Source of the DNA: Acidovorax sp. KKS102
Lineage (GTDB): Bacteria > Pseudomonadota > Gammaproteobacteria > Burkholderiales > Burkholderiaceae_C
Assembly: GCF_000302535.1 (NCBI RefSeq)
Contig: NC_018708.1
Span: 3,038,001 to 3,102,000, forward strand
Reading direction: 5' to 3'
DNA length: 64,000 bases
In this document: piece after piece, positions 53,323-61,200 of the stretch
Layout: every line of letters begins with the position of its first letter
Position numbering within the stretch: the stretch's first letter is position 1
Notes under the pieces: generated by a model
What the model was told of the DNA's origin: nothing
The model's database searches: none
What the model saw: only the letters and a program-made list of their open reading frames with translations
Program-made: the position numbers and the translations under genes

Positions 53323-54330
53323 ATGAAAAAAGCTCGTATGACCGAACGATTTCAAAGTGCTATTTGTCGATTAGCCACTCTGGTTGCCCTCGGCGTGACC
53401 TCGGTAAGCAGCTATGCAAACGACGATGTGATCCCTGTGGAGAAGTTTCAGCCTGCGATTACTGTGCAGTTCGCGCCAGAAAGACCCAACGGTTGGGAGT
53501 TGGAGCGGCCCATGGCGGCTTACGGCATGAATCTTTTCTCCGCCAATGTGCCCTCTTACGGTGGAAAGGGAAAACTGATTTCCAGTTGGTCGCCACAGCA
53601 CGGAAAAGTGTTTGACCGCCCCACCGTCATCCTCGTTCACGGTGGACATGGCGTATCCCCTGCCAACATAGACATGGCTGTGTGGCTGCGCAAAGAACTC
53701 AAGGCCAACATTCTGATCTTGGATTCCTACTGGTCGCGCGGAAAGTCGGAAAACTGGCTTGCATGGACGGAGTACGGTGCCAACATGCGTGTGCTTGATC
53801 TGATCGCAGCAGCGCGTTTTACGCAAAGCCAAGGCGCTGATCCGAAGAAGACTTTCGTGATCGGCGGAAGCCAGGGCGGCTGGACAGTGTTGCGAGCTTT
53901 CAGCGATCACAACCTCAGCGGTGAGGTGAAATCCTTGCTGGTCGGCGGTGCATCGCTCTACCCGAACTGCTATGTCAAAGAGTCGATCTTTGGCAAATCT
54001 CCCAGCGGCACCACAGACAAGCAGTTTGCCCCACCTCTTGGCAACTATGTGGCCCCGGTGATTGCGTTCACCGGCACGAATGACTCGGCAACACCTCTGT
54101 CGCAGTGCAATGTTGAGAAGGTGTTCAAAGGCGTTGAGAAGTGGACCAACTTTGAAGGTGCGACCCACTCTTGGGACTCACCCAGTGGCGGCATCGGCAA
54201 GCCAGGGGTAGACGGAGACTGCTCCAAGGCACTGAACAAGTACAACCAGTTTCCGGTCTGCCGGAACAACAAGTACACGGAAATCATGCGCAGCGACATT
54301 CTTGCTTTTATCGAGCGGCACCTACCGTGA
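53323..54330 (+). CDS. Secreted alpha/beta hydrolase (dienelactone-hydrolase-like), second copy
   Basis: A 335-residue protein from the ATG at 53323. Signal peptide LATLVALGVTSVSSYAN. VILVHGGHG marks the oxyanion loop, GGSQGGW the nucleophile elbow near residue 188, VIAFTGTNDSATP the acid and ATHSWDSP the catalytic His. It is complete and lies 155 bp after the first hydrolase gene. The pair may be metabolic or envelope-directed cargo; the substrate is not shown by the sequence. Confidence 0.8.
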   Translation: MKKARMTERFQSAICRLATLVALGVTSVSSYANDDVIPVEKFQPAITVQFAPERPNGWELERPMAAYGMNLFSANVPSYGGKGKLISSWSPQHGKVFDRPTVILVHGGHGVSPANIDMAVWLRKELKANILILDSYWSRGKSENWLAWTEYGANMRVLDLIAAARFTQSQGADPKKTFVIGGSQGGWTVLRAFSDHNLSGEVKSLLVGGASLYPNCYVKESIFGKSPSGTTDKQFAPPLGNYVAPVIAFTGTNDSATPLSQCNVEKVFKGVEKWTNFEGATHSWDSPSGGIGKPGVDGDCSKALNKYNQFPVCRNNKYTEIMRSDILAFIERHLP

Positions 54331-54438
54331 TAAAAGTTGTGCCCCAGCTCGGGGTATAGCGAATAAAAGTAGAGTCGCCAGATGCGTTTTTGCAAGAAAA
54401 GCTGGTGGTTTCAAGCACCGTAACCACCAGCCAGCTTC

Positions 54439-55554
54439 TTACGCACGAAGCCATGCACGCTCGTTTTGAGTGGCATCGCGCCAGCCAATCCAGCGGCTCG
54501 GCTCGTACACAAAGCCGCTCTCCAGAGCCCAGTCTGGCGGCTCCATGATGCCTTCCAGATTGGTTATAGAAGCCCAGTTGATCGCGTCGTCTCGCAAGGC
54601 CGGAATCGACAGATCAATGCCGTACTGCTGGAGTACCTCCTGGCGGCGGCGATAGTAAGTGGAGGGGCTTTTACAGAAGTCCATAGGGCGGCGACCGTCA
54701 AGCCACAATGCGATCAAAGTGCGATGCTCCAGTTTGGCTGTCTGTAGCAAAAGCTCCCGCTTGTCCAAAGGCGGCAAGTCTTGCAAAGGGATTGCCTGGA
54801 CCGTCTCAAGATGCAGCGCACGAGCGGTCTCTGGATGCCAGAGTGAGCCATGATTGAAAAGGCGGTTCTTGTTCTTGAGACAGCGCTTGAGCCGGGCCTC
54901 GATTCGCGCACCTTCCGCAAGAAACTGCTCAAGCATATGGTCGAAATACAGGTTTGTTCCAACGCGATCAAAGTCCATTGGCATGCGGCCCAATAGCTTG
55001 CGTTTGTGCTTTATCAGGCCATCTAAAAAGTAGTGGTGCTTGTTGTAGATGAGAATCTGGCGATCACGCGAGTTCGGGTGGAGCCGGACACCGATTCCAG
55101 GCCGGATAGGCGTTGCTTCAAGCGTCGGATCGGCATAACGGCGGATGTTGTCGCAAAGCCGGTGAATCATGCCCTCCGGCATTCTGTAGTGCTCTGCTAC
55201 ATGCACTTCATCGACGGCATAGTTGCCGGTATTAAGTGCATCCATAACGGATGCAGGACATGCTATTTTCAGGGTTTCAAACACCAACAGTACGGAAGCT
55301 TTGACCAGCCCCGTAAAGTCGTTGGAACCCATGCCATTGTGTCCTTGCAGCCACAGTGCTGGCGAACCAGAAAACCGCATCCGTTCGGCACCGTTTTCCA
55401 CACGCGCAGAGAAGTGCGGAGCCTCTTTGTCAGCGCATACTTTGACTTCAGTGAACGACTTGGTTTTGGCTCCGCCGGGGTGATGTGTCATGACGGCTTT
55501 TCCAATTTCCGGAAAGTCATCGCCATTTATGGTTATGTCGAAATAGTCAATCAT
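54439..55554 (-). CDS. Phage/plasmid replication initiator, II/X family
   Basis: About 371 residues using the ATG at 55554 (MIDYFDITI); upstream in-frame starts at 55584 and 55614 are possible and no ribosome site decides. The pattern LWLQGHNGMGSNDFTGLV, VDEVHVAEHYRMPEG, ILIYNKHHYF and the later Arg-rich helices match gpII/X-type rolling-circle initiators of filamentous phages and plasmids. It would nick an element origin after excision. The origin was not located. Confidence 0.6.
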   Translation of the reverse strand: MIDYFDITINGDDFPEIGKAVMTHHPGGAKTKSFTEVKVCADKEAPHFSARVENGAERMRFSGSPALWLQGHNGMGSNDFTGLVKASVLLVFETLKIACPASVMDALNTGNYAVDEVHVAEHYRMPEGMIHRLCDNIRRYADPTLEATPIRPGIGVRLHPNSRDRQILIYNKHHYFLDGLIKHKRKLLGRMPMDFDRVGTNLYFDHMLEQFLAEGARIEARLKRCLKNKNRLFNHGSLWHPETARALHLETVQAIPLQDLPPLDKRELLLQTAKLEHRTLIALWLDGRRPMDFCKSPSTYYRRRQEVLQQYGIDLSIPALRDDAINWASITNLEGIMEPPDWALESGFVYEPSRWIGWRDATQNERAWLRA

Positions 55555-55727
55555 GGTGTTGTCGTGGCGTGCTTTCACTCTCATTTCTGAGCAATTAAGT
55601 TCACACCTGTCCAATAGTGATAGTCATCTCCATAGCTCTACTTAGCCAATGTCACCGTGTATCGCTGCGTTGATGTGGTCGCGCAGAGGTGTGCAAGGTT
55701 GCATTGGCTAGTGGATGCACATATGCA

Positions 55728-56732
55728 TCACTTCGTTTTGAGCCAGCGGCCAACAGTGGTTCGGTCAATGCCCAGCTCTTCGGCAATAGCGACTTGAGAC
55801 AAGCCTTTGGCTTTCATTGCAAGGGCTTTCTCGATGCGCGGGTCTCGGTGCAGGCCCTCTTTGTGGTGCCACGACACATCACCGTTTTCACCTTGGCGCA
55901 GGGTTGCCGCGATGGGCTGGACCTCGGTGTTTGCCAGATGGCGGGACTTCTCCCAGACAAGGTTGAAACGCAAAGCACCGTCACCGGCAACGTCCTCCAC
56001 GGGCTTGAGGGCTACCGACCAGTCCAGGGCATCCTCATGGCTGCTACTGCCGCGTTGCTTGCCAGTTTTGCCTGTGTGGTGGATAACGATGACAGTGCGG
56101 CCAGCGCGTTTGTGGCCGAGCATCCAGCGCATCATCGGCGCCCAGGCTTCAGCAGTTTCGCGGCCATCACCACTCCATGCGGAGTAGTTGTCGATGAAGA
56201 TCACGTCCCAGTCTGTGCCGATCATTTCGTCGATAGCGCGCTGACCTTCGGCCGTGTTAATTGAGGGCAGCAGATCGGTAAAGGCTTCAGGCGTGAAGAG
56301 TTTCAGATTGGCCGGAGGGTCTACATTGAAGCTGCGGCACAGCGACAGGATGCGCTGGCGCAGGGTGAAGAGGTCCATCTCGCCGTCGAGGTAGATCACT
56401 CGACGTGCACGACGAGCTTTGCGGCCCAGGAAGGAGATGCAAGCGCTGATGCAGATGGCCAGACTCATCGCTACCCAAGTCTTACCGCGACCACGGGGGC
56501 CGAACAGCATGCCGGTCTGGTTGGACTGGATGAGACGGCCCCAGTGATTCTTGCGACGGGGCACTTCGAGGTGCACAAACTTGGCGGCGGAGATCAAGCG
56601 CATTTCGCTGCGAGGACGGAATGGCTTGCCCTGGTTCGGCCTCGGCATGGGCGTGCGGCGACGCGCCACCTTCGCAGATTGGGAGGTAGTTTTCATGACT
56701 TCTTTGGAAGGCATGGCCGCAGCAACGGCCAT
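55728..56732 (-). CDS. RepA-like hexameric ATPase with C-terminal HTH
   Basis: A 334-residue RecA-fold ATPase (AAA_25/RSF1010 RepA-like). Walker A GPRGRGKTW near residue 80, VIYLDGEMDL, Walker B DVIFIDNYSAW and IVIHHTGKTGKQRGSS form the core. The last 30 residues are a resolvase-type HTH (GLSQVAIAEELGIDRTTVGR). It is probably the replicative helicase of the element, acting with the II/X initiator. It starts 23 bp after the 176-residue gene. Confidence 0.82.
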   Translation of the reverse strand: MAVAAAMPSKEVMKTTSQSAKVARRRTPMPRPNQGKPFRPRSEMRLISAAKFVHLEVPRRKNHWGRLIQSNQTGMLFGPRGRGKTWVAMSLAICISACISFLGRKARRARRVIYLDGEMDLFTLRQRILSLCRSFNVDPPANLKLFTPEAFTDLLPSINTAEGQRAIDEMIGTDWDVIFIDNYSAWSGDGRETAEAWAPMMRWMLGHKRAGRTVIVIHHTGKTGKQRGSSSHEDALDWSVALKPVEDVAGDGALRFNLVWEKSRHLANTEVQPIAATLRQGENGDVSWHHKEGLHRDPRIEKALAMKAKGLSQVAIAEELGIDRTTVGRWLKTK

Positions 56733-56755
56733 GGAATTTTTCTTGTGCTCGATAT

Positions 56756-57286
56756 TTACAGCGACGGTGCAACTTCAGCCGAAGAGGTCAGTTCGGACTG
56801 CGTGGTGCGCGGGCCGCATGTGATGTGGACCTCACGGACAGTCTTGCCTTCGCGCTCGCCACTAACACCCGAAACGATGATCTCAAGTCCGTTGTCGGTG
56901 TCGTGGCGGTAGACGTTCGCTTCAGGATTCAAATACGTCACTCCCTTCAGCTTGCCGCGCGTGCCCACAGTGAGCAAGGTTTTGGCGTAGTGAGCCCCGA
57001 ATTTGTCCAACAAAAACGCTTCTGTCAGGTAACAACGGCGAAGAGCGGCCTTGGCGTCAGCGCTGATGTAGACCTGTTTCAAGTCGATGATCTGGAAGCT
57101 CGCGCGGAATTCGGCTTGTTGTACGGACAGCTTCAAGAACTTGTGAATCGACAGCGTTTTATCTGCGGCGAAAGGCTGCAGGTCCACACGTTCCAATTGA
57201 TCAGCAGTTATAGAAGGTGTGATGCAGACTTGCAAACCGTCGATTGATGCAAGATGTTTTTCGGAATTTCCATTAATTTCAGACAT
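56756..57286 (-). CDS. Hypothetical protein of the replication module
   Basis: A 176-residue soluble protein with alternating strands and helices (VQQAEFRASFQIIDLKQVYI; GLEIIVSGVSGEREGKTV). No catalytic motif is apparent. It lies between the excisionase-like gene and the RepA-like gene in the same direction and is conserved enough in composition to be a real gene. A single-strand binding or accessory replication role is possible but not shown. Confidence 0.6.
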   Translation of the reverse strand: MSEINGNSEKHLASIDGLQVCITPSITADQLERVDLQPFAADKTLSIHKFLKLSVQQAEFRASFQIIDLKQVYISADAKAALRRCYLTEAFLLDKFGAHYAKTLLTVGTRGKLKGVTYLNPEANVYRHDTDNGLEIIVSGVSGEREGKTVREVHITCGPRTTQSELTSSAEVAPSL

Positions 57287-57339
57287 GACTTCTCCAGTCC
57301 ATGCGTAGCATGGATCAAATAGATATGAAAACCAGTGAT

Positions 57340-57714
57340 TTATTTGACAGTGGGACGAGAGTCAACCCACTCCATGAAAGCAATCTCGTCGATCAGGACT
57401 CGACGGCCTACTTTGCGAATTGCGTGAGCGAGACCATTGCCTGGAATAACGTCATTTCCACCCTTGCCACGCGCACGCAAACGAGGCTTGGAGGCAAATA
57501 TCAATGCACGCAGAGAATTTTCAGTGAAGGCAGGATGTTTCACAGAAAACTGCTGAACTGAGAGCCACTTTTTTACCTCAGAGCCGCAGTGAGATTCCGT
57601 CAATATTTCTTTTTCAAACTTGGACGAAACGCTCTTCAACGTCTTCTTCGACAAAAATCTGACAAACGCACTTTCATATCCCGCGCTTACACCAGGTGAG
57701 AGAGGTGAATTCAT
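57340..57714 (-). CDS. Excisionase-like winged-helix protein
   Basis: A 124-residue protein starting at 57714, where AAGGAG precedes the ATG. The C-terminal 80 residues follow the Xis/AlpA pattern: KKWLSVQQFSVKHPAFTENS, then GRRVLIDEIAFMEWV. It is next to the replication genes near the right end of the element and may act as its excision factor or repressor. The coding DNA is more AT-rich than in the restriction operon. Confidence 0.7.
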   Translation of the reverse strand: MNSPLSPGVSAGYESAFVRFLSKKTLKSVSSKFEKEILTESHCGSEVKKWLSVQQFSVKHPAFTENSLRALIFASKPRLRARGKGGNDVIPGNGLAHAIRKVGRRVLIDEIAFMEWVDSRPTVK

Positions 57715-57828
57715 GTTACTCCTTAGATACATCGGTAGTGGTTGAGAGAATCTGCTCAACCTTTGGCAATGATGCCCAACACTGCCAATTTCTCTAAGGG
57801 AAAGGATGCTCTTTTAGATTTTCCTACC

Positions 57829-58725
57829 CTACGCACCCCTCAGCTGTCCACTGAAATCTTCGTAGTACGCGATGTGCCTATAACCCTCATCTCTAAGAGC
57901 TAACGCCACTGGGTACTGCTTTTTGGTACGGACCGCATATGAGTGATCTGAATCAACGTGCTCTCCATCTGGAGTGATGTGAATAATTTCACTCTTTGAC
58001 TCACCATTGTTGATTCTTTGAAGAATTTTTACGTAGGACTCATACACACCAGCTGGATTAAACGATTTTGCACCCTCATATAAATACAAGGATGAAATGC
58101 CAATTTTCTGAAGTAGCTCTCTCTGCTTCAAAACAATTTGACGAATAGATTCGTTCAAAAATCCAAGGGGATGCAAAACATCTATTTTTACCACTACCTC
58201 AGATTTTTTAATATCGGCGACAGTAATAGCCAAAGGCTTTTGACGCGGATGTTCTCGATCATTTAAATCGGCAAAAATATCTACTGTCAATCTACCGAAT
58301 ATATTTTCATCAGCATTAGGCAACGGGGTTGTTTCAGGGTCGATCCACTTGCTGATCCCAAACCGCGCTTGCGGAGTGACGGAGGGCGCGTGGCCGATAG
58401 ACCAGCGCTCACGCCTACTCTCTTCGGTCCTGATAATCCAATCTCCTACGGTTTCGCCGTTTAATGCCGCAGGCTGAGAAAAGAATAGTGACATGGGTGT
58501 TTCCGGTGGGCATGCCAACAAAGGCATTCCCCCACCGGTCCTCTTCAGGTCTCGCACAGACAAAGGAAGACTCATCCATTCGGAGTACGCCGCGCGATAC
58601 GCCGGGTTGAATCGTAGGAACTCCCATGCCCACTGACGAGGTGACAGGTCTCTGGAGTTTTTTGGCAATTTTTTGGGTCTACTGGCCATGCGTTGCCTCA
58701 TGTGGAATGCTTCAATAGTGAGCAT
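57829..58725 (-). CDS. DUF6499/DUF2285-like element protein
   Basis: A 298-residue protein (start at 58725, or ATG at 58689). LSPRQWAWEFLRFNPAYRAA is the signature of a regulator-like domain found in ICEs and plasmids. A C-terminal HEHN-like/DUF2285-type part follows (RQKPLAITVADIKKSEVVVK, ALALRDEGYRHIAY). Proteins of this type often lie near att sites and may control excision genes. It is the outermost gene of the element at the right end. Confidence 0.6.
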   Translation of the reverse strand: MLTIEAFHMRQRMASRPKKLPKNSRDLSPRQWAWEFLRFNPAYRAAYSEWMSLPLSVRDLKRTGGGMPLLACPPETPMSLFFSQPAALNGETVGDWIIRTEESRRERWSIGHAPSVTPQARFGISKWIDPETTPLPNADENIFGRLTVDIFADLNDREHPRQKPLAITVADIKKSEVVVKIDVLHPLGFLNESIRQIVLKQRELLQKIGISSLYLYEGAKSFNPAGVYESYVKILQRINNGESKSEIIHITPDGEHVDSDHSYAVRTKKQYPVALALRDEGYRHIAYYEDFSGQLRGA

Positions 58726-58799
58726 CGTTACCCAAATTTGCCCATGAAGAAAGAGTCCGCATCAATGTTCATTGATGCCCAGTTAGGCGCGCCCTCCGC

Positions 58800-58830
58800 G
58801 TCACAGCTATGTCACAGTTGCTGCCAAATT
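58800..58830. promoter_or_regulatory. Probable integrase arm sites, right end
   Basis: Direct repeats GTCACA at 58800-58805 and 58811-58816 have the same 11-bp period as the pair at the left end. TGCTGCCAAATT (58819-58830) is the reverse complement of the left-end element at 33156-33167. They lie about 95 bp inside the right att copy, between it and the outermost gene. Confidence 0.6.
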
Positions 58831-58924
58831 TCGGCATTAATCCCGCTTGTTGCGGGCTGTTAAAATCACTTCGTCTAGAGTGAAGACAGCAATTGGCAGC
58901 AATTGGAGACAGTTAGTGCTGGAG

Positions 58925-58972
58925 TTCGTAATGAGAAGGTCGGGTGTTCGATTCATCTCTCCGGCACCAATA
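58925..58972 (+). repeat. Right attachment site (tRNA-Thr 3' portion)
   Basis: Identical over 48 bp and in the same orientation as 33035-33082. The upstream bases (CTGGAG) do not pair with the anticodon-stem strand, so no tRNA is formed here. A terminator follows at once, as expected downstream of a tRNA gene. Confidence 0.85.
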
Positions 58973-58977
58973 TGGAC

Positions 58978-59016
58978 AAGGGTTCATTGCTATGAAAATA
59001 GTAGTGAACCCTTTTT
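58978..59016 (+). terminator. Rho-independent terminator after right att
   Basis: Stem AAGGGTTCA (58978-58986) and TGAACCCTT (59005-59013) is followed by a T-run. It probably was the terminator of the tRNA-Thr gene or the nearest gene on the plus strand. Confidence 0.75.
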
Positions 59017-59028
59017 CCATTGTGGGCT

Positions 59029-59048
59029 TGTAGGCAATCTGTAGGCAA
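59029..59048. repeat. Tandem TGTAGGCAA pair
   Basis: TGTAGGCAA occurs at 59029-59037 and 59040-59048, an 11-bp period, just outside the right att copy. The spacing is like that of arm-type integrase sites, but the sequence differs from the GTCACA sites of the 26-kb element. Confidence 0.5.
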
Positions 59049-59077
59049 GTTGCCCGAATGCGGCCCCAGCGGCAAGC

Positions 59078-59103
59078 AAAAAAAAGCCCCACGGCGGGGG
59101 GCT
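59078..59103 (-). terminator. Strong terminator of the leftward phage-like operon
   Basis: On the minus strand, a GCCCCCC/GGGGC stem with a short loop is followed by eight T (59085-59078). It lies 64 bp past the stop of the 78-residue gene and should end the transcript of the 64-59 kb operon. Confidence 0.85.
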
Positions 59104-59166
59104 TCGTCACTTCGGCATTTCAAACGCGGAAGGGTGCAATCTCAAGTTGCAGCCCCTTGAACGGTG

Positions 59167-59403
59167 TCAGCACTTGCGGGTGTGAAAGTACGGCAGCAGA
59201 GCCTTTGCCGCATTCATGCGCAGGCGCAGCGGTGCCCCTCGGTGATTCATCAGCGCCAGCAACCATTGCAGCGGGTCGCTTGCCTCGGGCAGGCCAGGTA
59301 TCAGGCGGGGTCGGTTGCGGCTGCCTAGCGGCCTTCCAGCACCAGCACGGCGGCCCCCTGCGTTCTTTCGTGCGCCTCCGCTTCTTCCTTTGATTCCGGC
59401 CAT
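59167..59403 (-). CDS. Small basic phage protein, terminase-small-subunit-like
   Basis: A 78-residue protein. The first 35 residues are rich in Gly, Arg and Ala (GGARKNAGGRRAGAGRPLGS), an AT-hook-like start common to small terminase subunits and related phage proteins. The rest is a short helical domain ending at KALLPYFHTRKC. It is the last gene before the terminator. The function is suggested by resemblance only; no large terminase gene is in view. Confidence 0.55.
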   Translation of the reverse strand: MAGIKGRSGGARKNAGGRRAGAGRPLGSRNRPRLIPGLPEASDPLQWLLALMNHRGAPLRLRMNAAKALLPYFHTRKC

Positions 59404-59719
59404 TTGCTGATTGCTTTCAACGGGGGGTTATTTTCTGCGCGTGGGTGAACATGGGGTGTCCGTGTTTCGGTCTTCCCAAACTTCGGATGCCCCCCCACCC
59501 CTTCACCTTTTTTCCGGACGTTTAGGAATGGTCGCCTGCACTGCCGGTTTACATACGGCAGCGGCTAGGCTTTGAACCGGCCCCCACCCCTCGCGCGCGC
59601 GCACGACACGACTTGTGCGTTAGCGTTATCGCAGGTCGAACAAGCCGATTTCCATATTGGCAGGGTGTAGGTTTTGAACCGCCCCCCACCGTGAGGCAGG
59701 CCCGAAGGCCCGCCAATCC
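59404..59719. other. 316-bp noncoding region with imperfect direct repeats
   Basis: No gene seen. Two related blocks of about 38 bp, at 59551-59588 and 59652-59690, share CATA, GGCAG, TAGG, TTTGAACCG and CCCCCACC in the same order, about 100 bp apart. Runs of C occur at several places and a CGCGCGCG stretch lies between the blocks. A phage origin, cos or pac region, or a regulatory zone are possible. Confidence 0.45.
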
Positions 59720-60460
59720 TTAGCCCAGCACCAGCGCTGCAATGGACTCGCGCAGTCGCGGCACCCGGCCCAGCTTCGCGGTTGTGCGCTCTACGTGTCC
59801 AAGTCGCACCAGGTGGGCGGCAGTGGCGCCGGGCACGCTCACCACATCGCCACAGCTACCCAGCTCGGCACTGTCAACCAGCAGGCGCACATTCACATCA
59901 GGGCCTGATTCAAGCTCTGCGGTTGCCACCCGTAGCAGCGCATCAGCCAGCAGGCGTGAAACCGGGCTCTGGTCGTCGTCGAAGTTGACGCCGGGATGTA
60001 CCAACGCGGGAATGCTGCACCGATACCCGGCGGCCTCGATTCCGGCCCGTACAGCAGCCTCGGCACCAAGGGCAGAGCGCAAGCCCTCCAGCGCTTTGAC
60101 AATGCCTTGCACGGCCTTTGTGTGCCCCGGCTGTGCCTCTGCGCATACTGCGGCGCTCAGTTCGGCAGACAGCGCAGCCACCACAGCCCGTTGCGCTTCC
60201 ACGGCTGGGCGCAGGGTGTCCAGACGCTCACGCACGGTTGCCAGTTCACGATTGATGCCCGTCAGGTCGTTGCGCTGTGCAGGCTCGCCACGCAGCAGAC
60301 GCAGGCCAGCGGCCAGGGGGTCGAAGGATGCGGCGGCAGGCGCGGCCAGCAGTCCCAGCAAGCGCGATTCCTCGGCAGTGGCTGCATTGAATGCGGCGCT
60401 CAGTTCGGCCAGGGTGTTGTGCGCTTCGGTGAAACGGGTGTTTTTGATGATTGATTGCAT
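59720..60460 (-). CDS. Coiled-coil phage hypothetical protein
   Basis: A 246-residue protein using the ATG at 60460; an upstream TTG at 60475 is less likely. Residues 1-130 are almost entirely helical with alanine-rich heptads (AHNTLAELSAAFNAATAEES, ELATVRERLDTLRPAVEAQR). The C-terminal 100 residues are mixed alpha/beta. It lies within the leftward phage-like operon. Family not recognised. Confidence 0.6.
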   Translation of the reverse strand: MQSIIKNTRFTEAHNTLAELSAAFNAATAEESRLLGLLAAPAAASFDPLAAGLRLLRGEPAQRNDLTGINRELATVRERLDTLRPAVEAQRAVVAALSAELSAAVCAEAQPGHTKAVQGIVKALEGLRSALGAEAAVRAGIEAAGYRCSIPALVHPGVNFDDDQSPVSRLLADALLRVATAELESGPDVNVRLLVDSAELGSCGDVVSVPGATAAHLVRLGHVERTTAKLGRVPRLRESIAALVLG

Positions 60461-60471
60461 GGGGTGTTCTT

Positions 60472-60660
60472 TCAAAGTGAAGGGTTCAGGCGGCGGGCCA
60501 TCGTCATGACGGCTGCGCGCTGTTGGCGGGTCAGGTTGTGGGGCATCGCGGCATGGGCTGCAACACCACGCGCCAGTTGTTCGTGCTGCGCCGTTTCAAA
60601 CGCAGCCATCGCGGCGGCCAGTTCTCGGGGCGGTGTCTGCCCGGTCTTTGCTTGGTACAT
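60472..60660 (-). CDS. Small phage hypothetical protein
   Basis: A 62-residue helical protein (PPRELAAAMAAFETAQHEQL, RQQRAAVMTMARRL). It lies between the VRR-NUC gene and the coiled-coil gene, in the same direction, with close spacing. Function unknown. Confidence 0.5.
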   Translation of the reverse strand: MYQAKTGQTPPRELAAAMAAFETAQHEQLARGVAAHAAMPHNLTRQQRAAVMTMARRLNPSL

Positions 60661-60708
60661 GGTCTGTCTTTCGGTTGATTGATGGATGCAGGAAGGTGCG
60701 GCGGCTTC

Positions 60709-61200
60709 TCATGGCCCCTGCGCCTCGGCCAGTGCCCGCAGTACGTCGCGCAGGTCACGCGCTACAAAGGCCACGCCACCAGCGGCACGGATGCGCGCCA
60801 GGAATAGGGCTTGCTCAGGGCGCAGGCGTCCGGCCTGGGCTTTCACTTCCACACCCAGCAAGCGGCCATCCTTCAATTGCCCCAGCACATCAGGGCAGCC
60901 CGGCCAGCCGAAACGGATAAAGCGGTTGCCCACCTTGGCAGCTCCGGTGTTCATGCGCTCGGCCCATGCCACCAGCGGATGCGCTCTCAGCGCTTTCAAC
61001 ACTTCCACCAGCGCGGCAGCTTCGGGGCGGCTGTTGGTGCGGGGTGTCTGTATTTCATCCCCCAGCAAATCAGTGCCAGCAGCAGGTGCGGGGCAGGTGC
61101 GAATTGGTGCACCCCTATAGGGTGCTGCACCAATCTGCACCTTTTTTGCCCGGCGGTGCGGATTGGTGTTTGCATCAGTTCGCACCATTTCGCACCTCAC
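60709..61200 (-). CDS. VRR-NUC domain nuclease
   Basis: A 163-residue protein (start at 61200 or ATG 61188). The C-terminal 100 residues are a VRR-NUC nuclease: NRFIRFGWPGCPDVLG, then LGVEVKAQAGRLRPEQ with the E-x-K site, and AGGVAFVARD. Phage VRR-NUC proteins are structure-specific nucleases or Holliday-junction resolvases. The start overlaps the primase-helicase gene by 26 bp. Confidence 0.85.
   Translation of the reverse strand: MRCEMVRTDANTNPHRRAKKVQIGAAPYRGAPIRTCPAPAAGTDLLGDEIQTPRTNSRPEAAALVEVLKALRAHPLVAWAERMNTGAAKVGNRFIRFGWPGCPDVLGQLKDGRLLGVEVKAQAGRLRPEQALFLARIRAAGGVAFVARDLRDVLRALAEAQGP

Larger units (their letters stand above)
33035..58972. mobile_element. 26-kb integrative element at the tRNA-Thr site
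   Basis: The segment is bounded by two identical 48-bp copies of a tRNA-Thr 3' end in direct orientation. It has a tyrosine integrase gene immediately inside the left copy, paired GTCACA repeats inside both ends, and a replication module at the right end. No conjugation genes (relaxase, T4SS, coupling protein) are visible, so it is probably an integrative mobilizable element or a satellite. Cargo: type I restriction-modification, a zeta-toxin module, a sensor plus membrane protein pair, secreted hydrolases, and one IS5-family insertion. Confidence 0.75.

Noticed and set aside
58880..58972. Possible intact tRNA-Thr gene at the right copy
   Set aside because: The sequence before the anticodon loop does not form the anticodon stem and there is no D-arm or acceptor 5' strand.
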